DNA from: Epithemia pelagica
Lineage: Eukaryota > Bacillariophyta > Bacillariophyceae > Surirellales > Surirellaceae
DNA length: 64,000 bases
NCBI GenBank assembly: GCA_946965045.2
Contig: OX337234.1
Coordinates: 3,348,001 to 3,412,000, forward strand
Direction of reading: 5' to 3'
Part shown: piece by piece, positions 1 through 9,538 of the stretch
Position numbering within the stretch: the stretch's first letter is position 1
Layout: each line of letters opens with the position of its first letter
Translations under genes and position numbers: made by a program
Notes under the pieces: generated by a model
Seen by the model: the letters and a program-made list of their open reading frames with translations, nothing else
What the model was told of the DNA's origin: nothing
The model's database searches: none

Positions 1-2
1 TT

Positions 3-521
3 TGGATACATCCCGAACTTCAGGAGTTCAGTGGGATGGATCTCACGCCACTATTTGGCAAAACCGAATCGGGAGAATTGTACATTGAAGGGTGGTACAG
101 ATGTCCTATGGGACAAAGCCCGTTTCCATTTAACACTGTCCAACAGACAAGGCGACTGAAACGCGTCATGATGGGGGATGCGGCTGACGAAGAAAACGTG
201 TTTCGATGGGCAGGTGTACGAGTGAATCTACCAGGATCAATTGACTACCAGCCGGGAATCCCGTGGATAGCTAAGTATCGTTCGACAGGCGAATTAGCTG
301 CGGACGCACATGATTATGTGGACGATTTACGAGGCACTGGACCCACGGCCGAGGACGCTTGGCAAGTAAGTTCCAGAATTGCAAAGACGGCCTCTTTTCA
401 TGGCGTGCAAGACGCCGCACGCAAACGAAGGGAGCAAACTCAGAGCCCTGGGGCTTGGGCAGGTGTGGTCTGTGGAACGGAACCTCGACGTCCCTACAAA
501 ACCATCACACAAGAAAAATAG
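3..521 (+). CDS. Reverse transcriptase domain of DIRS-like element (partial)
   Basis: The frame is open from the window edge, so the ATG at 36 is internal and not the true start. Visible RT landmarks are a CPMGQSPFPFN block (the 'P-x-G...P-F' palm segment that precedes the catalytic loop) and a YVDD catalytic box (Y-x-D-D) near codon 97 of the visible part. After it comes a GVQDAARKRR...PGAWAG segment typical of DIRS RTs. The first catalytic aspartate lies upstream of the window. The frame stops at TAG 519-521 but stays open afterwards in the same frame into the RNase H block. The stop therefore looks like a nonsense mutation in one RT-RNase H reading frame, although readthrough is possible. 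Confidence 0.75.
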   Translation, partial: WIHPELQEFSGMDLTPLFGKTESGELYIEGWYRCPMGQSPFPFNTVQQTRRLKRVMMGDAADEENVFRWAGVRVNLPGSIDYQPGIPWIAKYRSTGELAADAHDYVDDLRGTGPTAEDAWQVSSRIAKTASFHGVQDAARKRREQTQSPGAWAGVVCGTEPRRPYKTITQEK

Positions 522-596
522 GAGAAAACTAAGAAAGAAGTAAGCCGACTCCGAGATGAGCTAGATGCATTAGAGGACGCTTCGCCCAAGAACACT

Positions 597-1940
597 ATGA
601 ACAGCAAGACACTGGAGCAAGTTGCTGGGTTTCTCAATCATGTCGGTCGTGCATTCCCAGTCATTAGGATCTATCTAAACGGACTCTATGCGACGTTAAA
701 CAGCTGGAGGCCTGACAGAGATGATGAGGGTTGGAAAATTGGCTCGGATACTCTTCACCTCCAAGACCCATTAGGGTTGGGAACACCAAAGCGAGTTCGC
801 ATGGTTCCTCGTATGCGGTTCGATGTTGTGGCCCTGGAGGAGTTAACAAAAGCAGAAGCGCCGCCACGCCGCATGTTGCGACCGGATAAACAAGGAGCAG
901 TCGTGAGATACTTCTTCGGCGACGCATCGGGTGCTGGTTTTGGGATGTCTGGATGGACGCCAGGAGACCAAGAAGTCGAGGTTGATTTTGGCGCGTGGGA
1001 TCAAAAGGCCATGAGCGGATCCTCGTCAAACTTCAGAGAATTGGCCAACATTGTCATGAAAGTAGAGCAAATGGACCAGGAGGGCCGATTAAATTCCCTG
1101 ACCGAAGTATTCATTTTCACGGACAACATGCATGCCGAGTCCGCCTTCTACCGCGGGACAGCTAAATCACCCGAAGTCCTCAAGCTGATGTTTCGCCTTC
1201 ATAGAGTACTGATGAAGGGAGAGGCCTTCATACACGTAGTATGGGTGGCCGGAAAGAGGATGATCACGCAAGGGACAGACGGGTTGTCGCGTTCCGACTT
1301 GACAAGCGGCGTCATGAGGGGAGAGAAGATGCTCGACTTCGTCCCCTTGCATCTCACAGCAGATCAACGCCAACCACGTGTGCTTTCGTCTTTGCTTCGG
1401 CAATTGGTCGACGATACAGATGAAATCCACGTCTTGAAAATGAGCGATTGGTTTTCAAAACCAATGGACAGCGATGGAATCTTCGTGTGGATCCCACCTC
1501 CGTGTATTGCCGATGTTGCTGTGTTCACCATGGCAGAGGCGTGGCATATACGGCCGTGGAATACGCATGTATTCATTGCACCCTCGTTGATGAGCGGTCG
1601 TTGGCGGCGGATGCTATCCAAGGCATCTGACATGTTCTGTGTGCTACCTTTTGAGAATGCAATTTGGCCAAAAGATTTGGAACACGAACCGCTAACGATT
1701 GCCTTCACTTTTCCTCTGTTAAACAGAAATCCTTGGCGAGTTAGATTCACGGAGCTTCTCCGTAATGACCGAGATGTGTTGCGTCAGATGCACCGGAAAT
1801 CTTTCGCACACGCGAGGGATTATCTGCGCAAATTATGGGTATGCGCGAGGGCATTGGAAACCCTGCCTGGGGGCGTATCACGCTCAGTGTTATGTAGTCC
1901 CGGGAGACCAGGACCCATTTCCTCGAGACCTCAAGCCTAG
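597..1940 (+). CDS. RNase H region of DIRS-like element
   Basis: This continues in the same frame as the upstream RT after the TAG at 519; the first ATG after that stop is 597. An RNase H-like core begins with FFGDASGAGFG (first Asp of the fold), followed by a conserved NFREL segment with a central Glu, then FIFTDNMHAESAFY (second catalytic Asp) and QGTDGLSRSD near the end. The DGLSR motif is characteristic of the RNase H end of DIRS and Ty3-like polyproteins. The last 58 codons overlap the recombinase frame and read as low-quality Arg/Pro-rich sequence, so the functional protein may end functionally near 1840. Confidence 0.72.
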   Translation: MNSKTLEQVAGFLNHVGRAFPVIRIYLNGLYATLNSWRPDRDDEGWKIGSDTLHLQDPLGLGTPKRVRMVPRMRFDVVALEELTKAEAPPRRMLRPDKQGAVVRYFFGDASGAGFGMSGWTPGDQEVEVDFGAWDQKAMSGSSSNFRELANIVMKVEQMDQEGRLNSLTEVFIFTDNMHAESAFYRGTAKSPEVLKLMFRLHRVLMKGEAFIHVVWVAGKRMITQGTDGLSRSDLTSGVMRGEKMLDFVPLHLTADQRQPRVLSSLLRQLVDDTDEIHVLKMSDWFSKPMDSDGIFVWIPPPCIADVAVFTMAEAWHIRPWNTHVFIAPSLMSGRWRRMLSKASDMFCVLPFENAIWPKDLEHEPLTIAFTFPLLNRNPWRVRFTELLRNDRDVLRQMHRKSFAHARDYLRKLWVCARALETLPGGVSRSVLCSPGRPGPISSRPQA

Positions 1941-3306
1941 ACAATTCGAAATGGACGGGCAAGGGAATCTAGTCGAAGAAGAAGAAGGCTGGGAAACAAC
2001 AGCTGAAGAGAAACGAGTGTTGGATGAGTGGTTCTGTCATGCGCGACCAGGCGATCATTTGATAACTCCGTTCCAGTGTGAACTCTGCCATTTTCGGAAC
2101 GTATTCAAAAGGGATCCTAATATGTCCAGCGAAGAAGATAAGTGGGCTTTAAAATGCATTATTCGGGCCAACTTAGACGCTTTTTGGGCTCGCCGATCCA
2201 GCACCGTTCAAGGAAATACTCGAGAAATGGCGAGATCTATGGGCATTCTGAGATCCTTGAGAATCTCTTCGCCAACTTCTATCCATCGCCGAGGGCCTTA
2301 TCCCATCGAAGACGTGATGGGGATGATACCGGCCATGATCTCATTGCAGAGATCCTTGGACAAGGGCCGAAATTCGAAGACCATCCAATGGGACACGATG
2401 AGAGGAGTGCGATCGACATTTTCAAACTTCATTCACACCACCATCTCTGGAACACGAGGGGCTGTATTGAGTGACGGTCGTCGGTCGACACGAATCACTG
2501 AGAGTGTCGCCAATTCGTTGTGGTTCAAACGATTCATGGATGGATGCCATGAGCGAATGGGTGATGTGAAAATCCAAGATGCAGCGATGTCCATTGAGTT
2601 GCTTTTGGAATTGGAAAAGTTGTTGGATATACAGTTTCAGCAATTAAAAGAAGGCAAGGTTGATCAGTCTCTGTTTGAGGTTGTCACATTGGGAGCATCG
2701 CTCACTTTGGGTTTCTCAAGCGCGTTGCGAGGAGAAGAACTCGCTCACATTCGGTTGATGGAGACGATTGCTTTCACGAAACAGGGACTCAAGCATCCGA
2801 GAAACCCTCACATTCTGTTGGCTTTGGAAGGTCGATTCAAAGGTTTGATCGCGCGTCAAAAACACAAGATACCACTTGTCTTGACGACGCGATCTGGAAT
2901 CCCAAATAAGAAATGGTTGCTTCGGTTGTTCCATGCTTATGAACGATCGGGAGCTCGATATGGGCCGCTTCTTCGGGCGTCTCCTCGGAGTGAAAGAGCA
3001 GTGTCAATCCAACAATTGGACCTGTGGCTCCACGAAGTGTTAATTGAGTGTCAGAAACAACATCCAGAGTTGCTGGGCAATGACTTGGAATCCTTGGCGA
3101 CTTACAGTTTTCGACGATCTCTCAGAAGAGGCTCGACGACTCAGGCCAGGAATCAAAAGATACCAAAAGATGTGGTGGTACTCAACAACCGGTGGCGATC
3201 TGAGGAGCAAGCACGAGCACGGGTGGCCCAGTCTGACATGATCGACCTGTACACAGATGTCGTCGCAGCCCTATCAACATTGTTACAATATTCGGAAGCG
3301 CTATAA
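1765..3306 (+). CDS. Tyrosine recombinase of DIRS-like element
   Basis: 513 codons from an ATG at 1765, in a different frame from the RNase H block and overlapping it by 176 nt. The N-terminal part has Cys/His pairs (CVRCTG, then PCLGAYHAQC, later FQCELCHFRN), suggesting a zinc-binding module. The C-terminal part has the tyrosine-recombinase pattern. Box I is ALRGEELAHIRL with the catalytic Arg. Box II is YSFRRSLRRGS, where the usual HxxR begins with Tyr instead of His. An NNRW box follows, and a candidate nucleophile Tyr lies in MIDLYTDV. These enzymes cut and rejoin DNA to integrate the circular cDNA of DIRS elements. The frame has no internal stop, so this part may still be functional. Confidence 0.8.
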   Translation: MTEMCCVRCTGNLSHTRGIICANYGYARGHWKPCLGAYHAQCYVVPGDQDPFPRDLKPRQFEMDGQGNLVEEEEGWETTAEEKRVLDEWFCHARPGDHLITPFQCELCHFRNVFKRDPNMSSEEDKWALKCIIRANLDAFWARRSSTVQGNTREMARSMGILRSLRISSPTSIHRRGPYPIEDVMGMIPAMISLQRSLDKGRNSKTIQWDTMRGVRSTFSNFIHTTISGTRGAVLSDGRRSTRITESVANSLWFKRFMDGCHERMGDVKIQDAAMSIELLLELEKLLDIQFQQLKEGKVDQSLFEVVTLGASLTLGFSSALRGEELAHIRLMETIAFTKQGLKHPRNPHILLALEGRFKGLIARQKHKIPLVLTTRSGIPNKKWLLRLFHAYERSGARYGPLLRASPRSERAVSIQQLDLWLHEVLIECQKQHPELLGNDLESLATYSFRRSLRRGSTTQARNQKIPKDVVVLNNRWRSEEQARARVAQSDMIDLYTDVVAALSTLLQYSEAL

Positions 3307-4035
3307 CAGGGTGTGCCAGATTCACACCAAATTTTCAAGAGATGATACGGAGGGGGAGAGGATTGCACCTCAGTGCAATCAGTCGTTTGCGAACCCACTG
3401 ACGGAAGAAGATGGGGTTCGGAGTTATTGGGGTTCTGATCCATTCCCACCTTGGCCGGGGGAATTGGGTCGGACGGCTTTAGCGGAGGTTCGCCCCGCGT
3501 GCCGACTCGGGATTAACATCTTGAGGACTTCCGGCTTCGGGACTCGTACGATTCTTCAGGGGGTAAGAGCGGGACTCGCTTTGACAGCGGCAGTCCCGCG
3601 TCGATTTTGGTATCCAACCACACCTTGATGTGATTTGACACCGCTCCACTGGGAAGGAGTTCCCCTTACCATAAGACGACATAATCTAGAGGATTATGTC
3701 TGCTACTACCCAGCGTCATTCTACGACTCTTCGCCACGTTCGGTCATGTGTCACGAGAAAGAGAACAGTTTGTCTGAAGGGAAAGAAAGTGCCGAAGTGG
3801 ATACGGATATAACACTCTTCTCGAGTGTAGCGGCGTTCTCGTGTCGTTGCTGAATGGAACCGAATTGAAGAGATTTTCCTTTGGAACACAGAGTTTTGCC
3901 ACCAAGGTAGGGGGCTCGCCCCTCTTTATACATGCCATTTTGCGCAACAGACTCTTGGTTCGATTGTCCACGTTCGAAAGCTGCTGTACGGAAACGTTGA
4001 TAAAGAAAAAACAGACAAAGGTTGGAGAAGAAGAA
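3307..4035. other. Intergenic: DIRS 3' flank and upstream region of the SGNH gene
   Basis: There is no convincing gene here. The first ~350 bp are GC-rich and probably belong to the 3' end of the retroelement. The reading frame of the next gene is open back to 3841, but there is no ATG before 4036, so 3841-4035 is best treated as 5' UTR or promoter. Confidence 0.5.
3681..3699. repeat. Short palindrome-like inverted repeat
   Basis: CATAATC and GATTATG arms flank a 5-nt loop, with ACATAATC/GATTATGT extending the match by one base pair. It lies downstream of the recombinase gene, where the terminal repeat of the DIRS-like element could be, but no second copy is visible in the window to prove that. 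Confidence 0.4.
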
Positions 4036-6321
4036 ATGAGAGACACAATGACTCGCCATCGTGGTACTGGATCTGTTATGCCAACGCCTATATTTGGCAC
4101 ACCCTCGCTTCAACAACAACCCTCCAATAAACGAAAACGACACTCCAAGTCCATGCATTGGTTGGATCGATTGCAATATGGGTTGGTTGCGCTCTATGCT
4201 CTTTTATTGGTTGGATTCTTGTCGTGGGGCTTCACCACCTTGACCACTACTTCCACGACGGACCAGCCACCATCGTCATCAGCATCACTTCAGCAGCACC
4301 ACAAATCATTGTGGTCTGTTCGAACCAACCATGATCCAGCCACTCCAGCAACGACAACCACCACCACCAGCAAGTGTGCTCAAGAGTATCATCGTGTCAC
4401 ACATTCGTTAGTATCTCAGACGGGTTTGACAGTCGACGATTTGGAACGATCCAAATTGTACAAGGGAATTCATCAAAATCGTTGGATGCACAATTTAATT
4501 CCCAAATTACTCCATCGGCAAGAGCCCCTATCCGTTGTGGTCTTGGGAGGATCCATTACCTTGGGACATGGGGTCCATCCCGAAACCCTACGGTATTCGA
4601 ATCAATTGCAAACCTGGCTCAATCAGTACTATCCAGTCGTACACCAGAACGAAAACCACCGCACTGCAACAACAACAACCAAACGCCGCACCGGGCATCG
4701 CGTACGGAATTTAGGGTCTCATGGTGCCGACATGTGTGCCATGGCCAAACGATTGAATCTAATATTACCACTCCATGAGGATGATCCTGACGCATCACCA
4801 CCGGATTTGTTTGTCTTGGAGTTTGCGGTCAATGATTATCAAGGTCAAGATTATGAAACCCATTTGGATCACAAGGCATCCATATTTTTTGACGGGTTTC
4901 AATCCTTGGCCTTTTGTGCCGAAGTGGTCGTTCATCGACTCTTGACGGATCATCCGCAGGCGACGGTCTTGTTTTTGGAATTCCAAACGGCCATTGTCAC
5001 GCGCAAAACGGCTCAATTCCTCCATGTCGGTGTCGCCCAACATTATGGCATTCCCGTGCTGTCCTATTCCGAAGCCCTCTTTCCCCAACTGTACAACTTG
5101 TGGAACCAATTACGACCCTTCCAGTACTCGATACCCACGAAACATAGCAGCAGCACGAATCTACGGTCGACCACAACGACAGGAGACACAAACCTTCCCA
5201 CCAGTATCGTTCAGCCCTATCCTCATGGATGTACCACTACCTGTCCTCGGGAAACCATCAATCCGCAATTTCGTGCCGGGGGATGCAAGTCCTTGTGTGT
5301 CTTTGCCCAGCGATCGGGCTATCTTCACAATTGCAGTCACGAACAACCGTCCACAGTGTCATCATCATCATCAACATCACCACACCAACCATCAGGACAC
5401 AATGACAAGCATTTTCAATCCTTGATCTTTCAGCCCTGTTATATTCCCTTTTTTGCGCATGATGCCGTCCATCCTTCGGCTGTAGGACATGTCATTGCGA
5501 CGCACATCTTGGCCGATTGGATTGCCGAAGCGGCCGAGACGGCCTGTTCCAATCCTTCTTCTTCTGTGGCAACAACAACAACGACAATGAGCGAACTGAT
5601 CCCCTCCAAAAGTAATGTACCGGCGATGGTTTCTAGCAACAATGGACGAAAAATCCCACCGGATATCCCCTGGTATAGTGGATGGCTCGTGGCTGGTCCC
5701 ACTTATCACGATCAATTGTTGGAACAGTCCAATTTTGACTTGGTGCAAGATACCTATTTTATTTTTGGAAATCATCATCCCTTGATCTCTCACAATCATA
5801 GCAGTGGCTTTGCCTTGACATCGGCCAGCATGGCGGATCGCATGGGATGGAAGGCCATCAATCCCATGGGCGGAGAATACGTCACGTTTGACATTCGCCT
5901 CCCACAACAACCACACCCTGGCGGATATCAAGTCTTTTTGTCGGTCGTGAGATCCTATGCCAATGTTGGAACCTTTACCGTCCGAGTGACAAACAAGGAC
6001 GAGACCAATCAGACAATTTCCATTTCCTCTCCCCAAACGCATGATTTGTTGTGGAAACCACATATTTCCATTCCCTTTGATTTTCAAGTGACCGATTGCG
6101 TGCACAACGAGAGCAAAAACAAGAAAACGAAGAAGAAGACAGATGGTTCCACGGGAAACCCTCCCCTCGGCGTACATGAACAACAAACATCCCTTATACT
6201 GTTGCCGTCTTGTTTGGGAAACTGTCAAGTGACAGTCTGGACCAATCCGCAAGTTACAGATCGTCCTGGTCGGAATCAAGTCAAGATTGTGTCACTCTCG
6301 GCTCGCAAATGTGCCGTGTAG
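4036..6321 (+). CDS. Type II membrane SGNH/GDSL-like hydrolase
   Basis: 761 codons. The start at 4036 is the first ATG in an open frame; a second ATG lies four codons on. A basic N-terminus (SNKRKRHSK) is followed by one hydrophobic helix at residues 48-70, giving a type II signal anchor with a lumenal or extracellular catalytic part. SGNH landmarks are GGSITLGHG with Ser173, RNLGSHGADM with a likely oxyanion Gly, EFAVND with Asn266, and DAVHPSAVGH with Asp476 and His479. The set is complete, so an esterase or acyl-transfer activity is plausible. Homologs in other organisms act on polysaccharide acyl groups, but the substrate here is unknown. Thr/Ser-rich linkers interrupt the fold, and residues 530-761 form a further domain, possibly a beta sandwich, ending in Cys-containing segments. 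No introns are needed. Confidence 0.75.
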   Translation: MRDTMTRHRGTGSVMPTPIFGTPSLQQQPSNKRKRHSKSMHWLDRLQYGLVALYALLLVGFLSWGFTTLTTTSTTDQPPSSSASLQQHHKSLWSVRTNHDPATPATTTTTTSKCAQEYHRVTHSLVSQTGLTVDDLERSKLYKGIHQNRWMHNLIPKLLHRQEPLSVVVLGGSITLGHGVHPETLRYSNQLQTWLNQYYPVVHQNENHRTATTTTKRRTGHRVRNLGSHGADMCAMAKRLNLILPLHEDDPDASPPDLFVLEFAVNDYQGQDYETHLDHKASIFFDGFQSLAFCAEVVVHRLLTDHPQATVLFLEFQTAIVTRKTAQFLHVGVAQHYGIPVLSYSEALFPQLYNLWNQLRPFQYSIPTKHSSSTNLRSTTTTGDTNLPTSIVQPYPHGCTTTCPRETINPQFRAGGCKSLCVFAQRSGYLHNCSHEQPSTVSSSSSTSPHQPSGHNDKHFQSLIFQPCYIPFFAHDAVHPSAVGHVIATHILADWIAEAAETACSNPSSSVATTTTTMSELIPSKSNVPAMVSSNNGRKIPPDIPWYSGWLVAGPTYHDQLLEQSNFDLVQDTYFIFGNHHPLISHNHSSGFALTSASMADRMGWKAINPMGGEYVTFDIRLPQQPHPGGYQVFLSVVRSYANVGTFTVRVTNKDETNQTISISSPQTHDLLWKPHISIPFDFQVTDCVHNESKNKKTKKKTDGSTGNPPLGVHEQQTSLILLPSCLGNCQVTVWTNPQVTDRPGRNQVKIVSLSARKCAV

Positions 6322-7001
6322 TAGCAAGCATGCATGTCTGAAGTCCTCCGCGACATCGAACACTTCTTTCTTTCTTACCATGAGTCATTGGTATGAATGG
6401 ATTCCATTGTGAAAATGACACTGGTCCCCAAACGCAAGGACGTGGTCTACCGGTAGCTAGGCGCAAAACAGAAACCCGTGGTCGTCACTGCTTGGTGGAC
6501 GTTCCCCGGAGAGAGCGTCAACGAGAACTTTTTTGGCAAATTCCAACATGGAACAAGATGGATCCGTCCTCCTTCATTGATCGAATATAGCTCGATGGTT
6601 ATCCGTCAGGAGAAAGGAGTCCTAGATTCCACGTTGAAGCCTCTACTCCTACAATACGATGCACGAACGATCACGGGACTGGATTACCCCCCAACGGAAC
6701 ACGAACTGAAGTATACGAACTCAGAAGAACTCCGCGATCCAATTTGGGCGATTGTATTCATTTACTATTGCCGTGCCATATTCAACGTCTTTCATTCATG
6801 TGCCGTGTGCAGTGCGCGCTCTGATATAACAGCCCCCTTTCCCCCAAAGGAACTTCTCCAAGTTTCGTCCTCCATTCGGAAGAAAGGCGTTCGCGTTCGC
6901 ATTTGCTGTGCATTTTTTGTGTTCGCTTTTTCTCGCTGTGCAATGAGGCCAGAACTGTTTCGGCTCATAAAACACAAACCAACAACAACACACTCACAAT
7001 C
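6322..7001. other. Intergenic, no gene seen
   Basis: Open frames here start only with non-ATG codons and have no domain signature. The last ~60 bp before 7002 are A/C-rich (repeated AACAACA), as is also seen before the paralog at 8978, and are probably 5' UTR. Confidence 0.5.
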
Positions 7002-7926
7002 ATGAAGGTTATCGCAATCAACAAGGCTAGCGGCGTTTTGCTATTGGCGGTGGTGCTTTTGCTCCGAGGAACCAAGACCGGTGCTCGTTTGCTTCGTTCC
7101 TCAGGAGACGAGATCCATAACAACAATGACTCTATCGAAAGTCCCCCGCGTAGAATGATCACCAGCGAAACCTCCCCCGACGAAGAGCATGTAGACAGTA
7201 CTAACTCCTATGACCCCTACAACAACACCAACGGACAACAAAACAACACCGATCACCAACAAAACACTACCACGGTAATACCGACAGTCGTTTCCAGCGC
7301 CCCTTCGGTATGTGACCAACAGTATTGTGATCCCTGTCCTCCTCTTGGTACCTTCTCTCACTTTAATTCTTGATTTTGGCAACCCATAGTGTGGATGTCA
7401 GGGTCGACAAGATCCGGTGCCCTTTTATGTTCGTGGTGAGAACGATACCACCTTTCTCCAAGCACGTCTCATGGATCCTCCCAATATCATAGGGGCGACT
7501 TGCATGTTGGCCCGTGCTCCCGAGACAGATTACCAACGCATCCAAATGGCCAAAGCCTGTAAACATTCGGAAAAGTGTTGGATCGGCGCCATTGCCACTC
7601 AAGCCTATGGCAGCACCATGGTTTGCAATACCCAATACAGTGGCGCATTCAATCAAACGGAATGTGAGCGCGTTCGAAGTTTGTTTCGCAATTTGGGCCA
7701 TACCAACCTCCCGGACGTGAACCATGCTCCGATTCCCTTTGCCTTTTGGGCTAACAACGAGCCCAACAACTATCAGAGCAATGATCAATTTCGTCTGGTG
7801 ATATCTGCCTTTGTCTCACCAAACTCTGGTGGATTGTTGTTTGCGGAACATGGGGATGAGACAAACCGTCACAAGCCCTTGTTTCAATGCTGCAATGATG
7901 ATATCGAGGAAACTTGTCCCTTTTAG
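7002..7926 (+). CDS. Secreted protein with weak C-type-lectin-like domain, copy 1
   Basis: Two exons, 7002-7307 and 7390-7926, coding for 280 residues. The donor is GTATGT at 7308 and the acceptor ends CCCATAG at 7389; the 82-nt intron is phase 0, and the paralog downstream has the same donor position. The N-terminus (KASGVLLLAVVLLL) looks like a signal peptide, followed by an Asn/Thr/Gln-rich linker (PYNNTNGQQNNT) with several possible N-glycosylation sites. Exon 2 codes for a Cys-rich domain with KCWIGA, FWANNEPNNY and LLFAEHGDE...LFQC. The W...EPNN...C pattern resembles a C-type lectin fold, but the similarity is weak and carbohydrate binding is not shown. A tandem paralog lies 1 kb downstream. 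Confidence 0.7.
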
Positions 7927-8977
7927 AAAGAGGGGAGATCTACGATGAACAGACTGACCACCATGATGATGATGACACTTTTAGATGAATATTTTTTGGA
8001 GGGCGTTGCAGGATCTTTACTCATATTCTCCTGTAACAACCAAAAACATTTTTTGCAAGAAAAACAAAGACTTCGTTGTTCATTTAATTGTAGGACCAAA
8101 CTGTCTGTAAAGTGTGTGAGTGAAGAATCTGAGAATTTCTTCCAAGGTCTCTATCAAAGTTGTGTAAGTTGTGCGCATCTCAGGCAAACTATCTTATACC
8201 TTTGGGACTTGGGGGTATGACTTGGAACGCATTGTCAATAGCAGTGTCCATTTACATTCCATGCTTGCCAGAGCTGTGTGCCAGCAAGTCAATCTTCAGA
8301 TCGAGACTTGCGTTGTTGCAACGTCGAATTGACGGAAAGCCGTCCTTCTTGAATTCATCATCAAAAATATGTGCACCTTTTTGACATTTTCGTCCCAACG
8401 CCGGTGGACCCTATCTTAAAGGCTACAGTAGTGTTGCCGCTCTTCGAACCCAGTATTGCATAGCACTGTGTATGTTTCCGAGAAAGAGGGAGATCGCGAG
8501 TTGCGGTCGAACTTCTATTAAACCGCCTTGATACTATCAAGACCGGTCGATGCAACCAAAATAAATAAACCTTCTACATGAGTGCATTTCGGATGGTTCT
8601 GGCGCATGTAAACCCTGAAAACTGAAATAAACCCTGATTCTGCGCCCGCTGCAATATCGAGAGAATGGAGGTCTTTTTAAAAAATTAGGGTGAGTCGACC
8701 GACGCGCCCAACCCCAAAATCGGCAGAGGTACAGACTTTCCACGTGGAAGTCTTTGAGGCGCACGATTAACCACGGGACTTCACTACAACACCTCACGTA
8801 ACACAAACCTAACTACGAACCATGGAGAACTCACATTTTGCAGCGAGCAAGAGCATTCCCCCAAACAATGTCAGATTCGGAAGCAAAGAAAAATGTCAAC
8901 AGTCCACATCAAACCCTTCTCATAAACCACAAAACCGACCAACCAACTAACAACAAACACAACACAAAACCACAATA
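7927..8977. other. Intergenic between tandem paralogs, no gene seen
   Basis: Nothing gene-like is visible. The stretch just before 8978 is rich in AACCAAC/ACAACA, like the 5' flank of copy 1, which supports duplication of the gene with part of its 5' UTR. Confidence 0.5.
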
Positions 8978-9538
8978 ATGAAGGTTATCGCAATCTACAA
9001 GGCTAGCGGCGTTATGCTTTGTGCCATGGCACTTTTCGTTGGCGGAGCCAAGACCAGTGCGCGGTTGCTTCGTTCCTCAGCCGACGAGACCTACAACAAC
9101 AACGGCAATGACTCTATCGAAAGTCCCCCGCGTCGAGTGACCACCAATGAAACCTTCCCCGACGAAGGACAAGCAGACAGTGGTAACTCCTACAATCCCT
9201 ACAACAACACCAACGGACAACAAAACAATACCGTGTACAACCCCTACAACAACACCAACGGACAACAAAACAATACTAATCACGAACAAAACACAACCAC
9301 AGACAAAGAACCGACAGTCGTTCCCAGCGCACCCTCGGTAGGTGACCAACAGTATTGTGAACCCAGTCCTCGTTTTCGATCCTTTTCTCACTTTTTTTCT
9401 TACTTGCTTTTGTTGTCTCCATATACAGTGTGGATGTCTGGGTCGACAAGATCCGGTGCCCTTTTATGTTCGTGGTTTGAATGATATCACCTTTCTGGAA
9501 GCTCGTCTCATGGATCCTCCCAACGTCACAGGAGCGAC
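8978..9538 (+). pseudogene. C-type-lectin-like secreted protein copy 2, 5' part, broken by copia insertion
   Basis: Exon 1 is 8978-9337 (120 codons, phase 0), the intron is 9338-9428 (donor GTAGGT, acceptor ATACAG), and exon 2 begins at 9429 and is interrupted after 9538. It is very similar to the gene at 7002: same start, signal peptide, linker and splice positions. The linker holds an extra in-frame 45-bp repeat (NPYNNTNGQQNNTVY). Reading continues a few codons into the retroelement LTR and then ends. The rest of exon 2 resumes at 19323, so the gene was intact until the element inserted. Confidence 0.85.
9534..9538. repeat. Target-site duplication (left), GCGAC
   Basis: GCGAC lies directly before the left LTR and again directly after the right LTR at 19318-19322. 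The intact paralog has a single GCGAC at the same codon. Confidence 0.9.

Larger units (their letters stand above)
1..3306 (+). mobile_element. DIRS-like (tyrosine recombinase) retroelement, 5' end outside window
   Basis: Three consecutive plus-strand coding blocks give the order reverse transcriptase (YVDD box), RNase H, and tyrosine recombinase, with no DDE integrase. That order defines the DIRS class, which integrates through a tyrosine recombinase instead of a DDE integrase. The RT and RNase H blocks share one frame and are split only by a TAG at 519-521. The recombinase frame overlaps the RNase H frame by 176 nt, as is usual for DIRS elements. The element runs off the left edge, so its 5' terminal repeat cannot be seen. 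The 3' boundary is unclear but should lie between 3306 and the next gene. Confidence 0.8.

Noticed and set aside
3841-4035. Extension of the SGNH gene upstream of 4036
   Set aside because: The frame is open but starts only with GTG. The first ATG is at 4036 and gives a sensible type II anchor.
5392-6279. Minus-strand 295-codon frame opposite the SGNH gene
   Set aside because: It lies wholly antisense to a gene with complete catalytic motifs and shows no domain of its own.
6478-7005. 175-codon frame upstream of the first lectin-like gene
   Set aside because: Starts at GTG, has no motif, and runs into the ATG region of the next gene in another frame. It is more likely 5' flank.
7308-7373. Reading copy 1 of the lectin-like gene through 7308 to the stop at 7371-7373 as a short unspliced protein
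   Set aside because: GTATGT at 7308 and the acceptor at 7389 restore phase 0 exactly, and the paralog conserves both sites.
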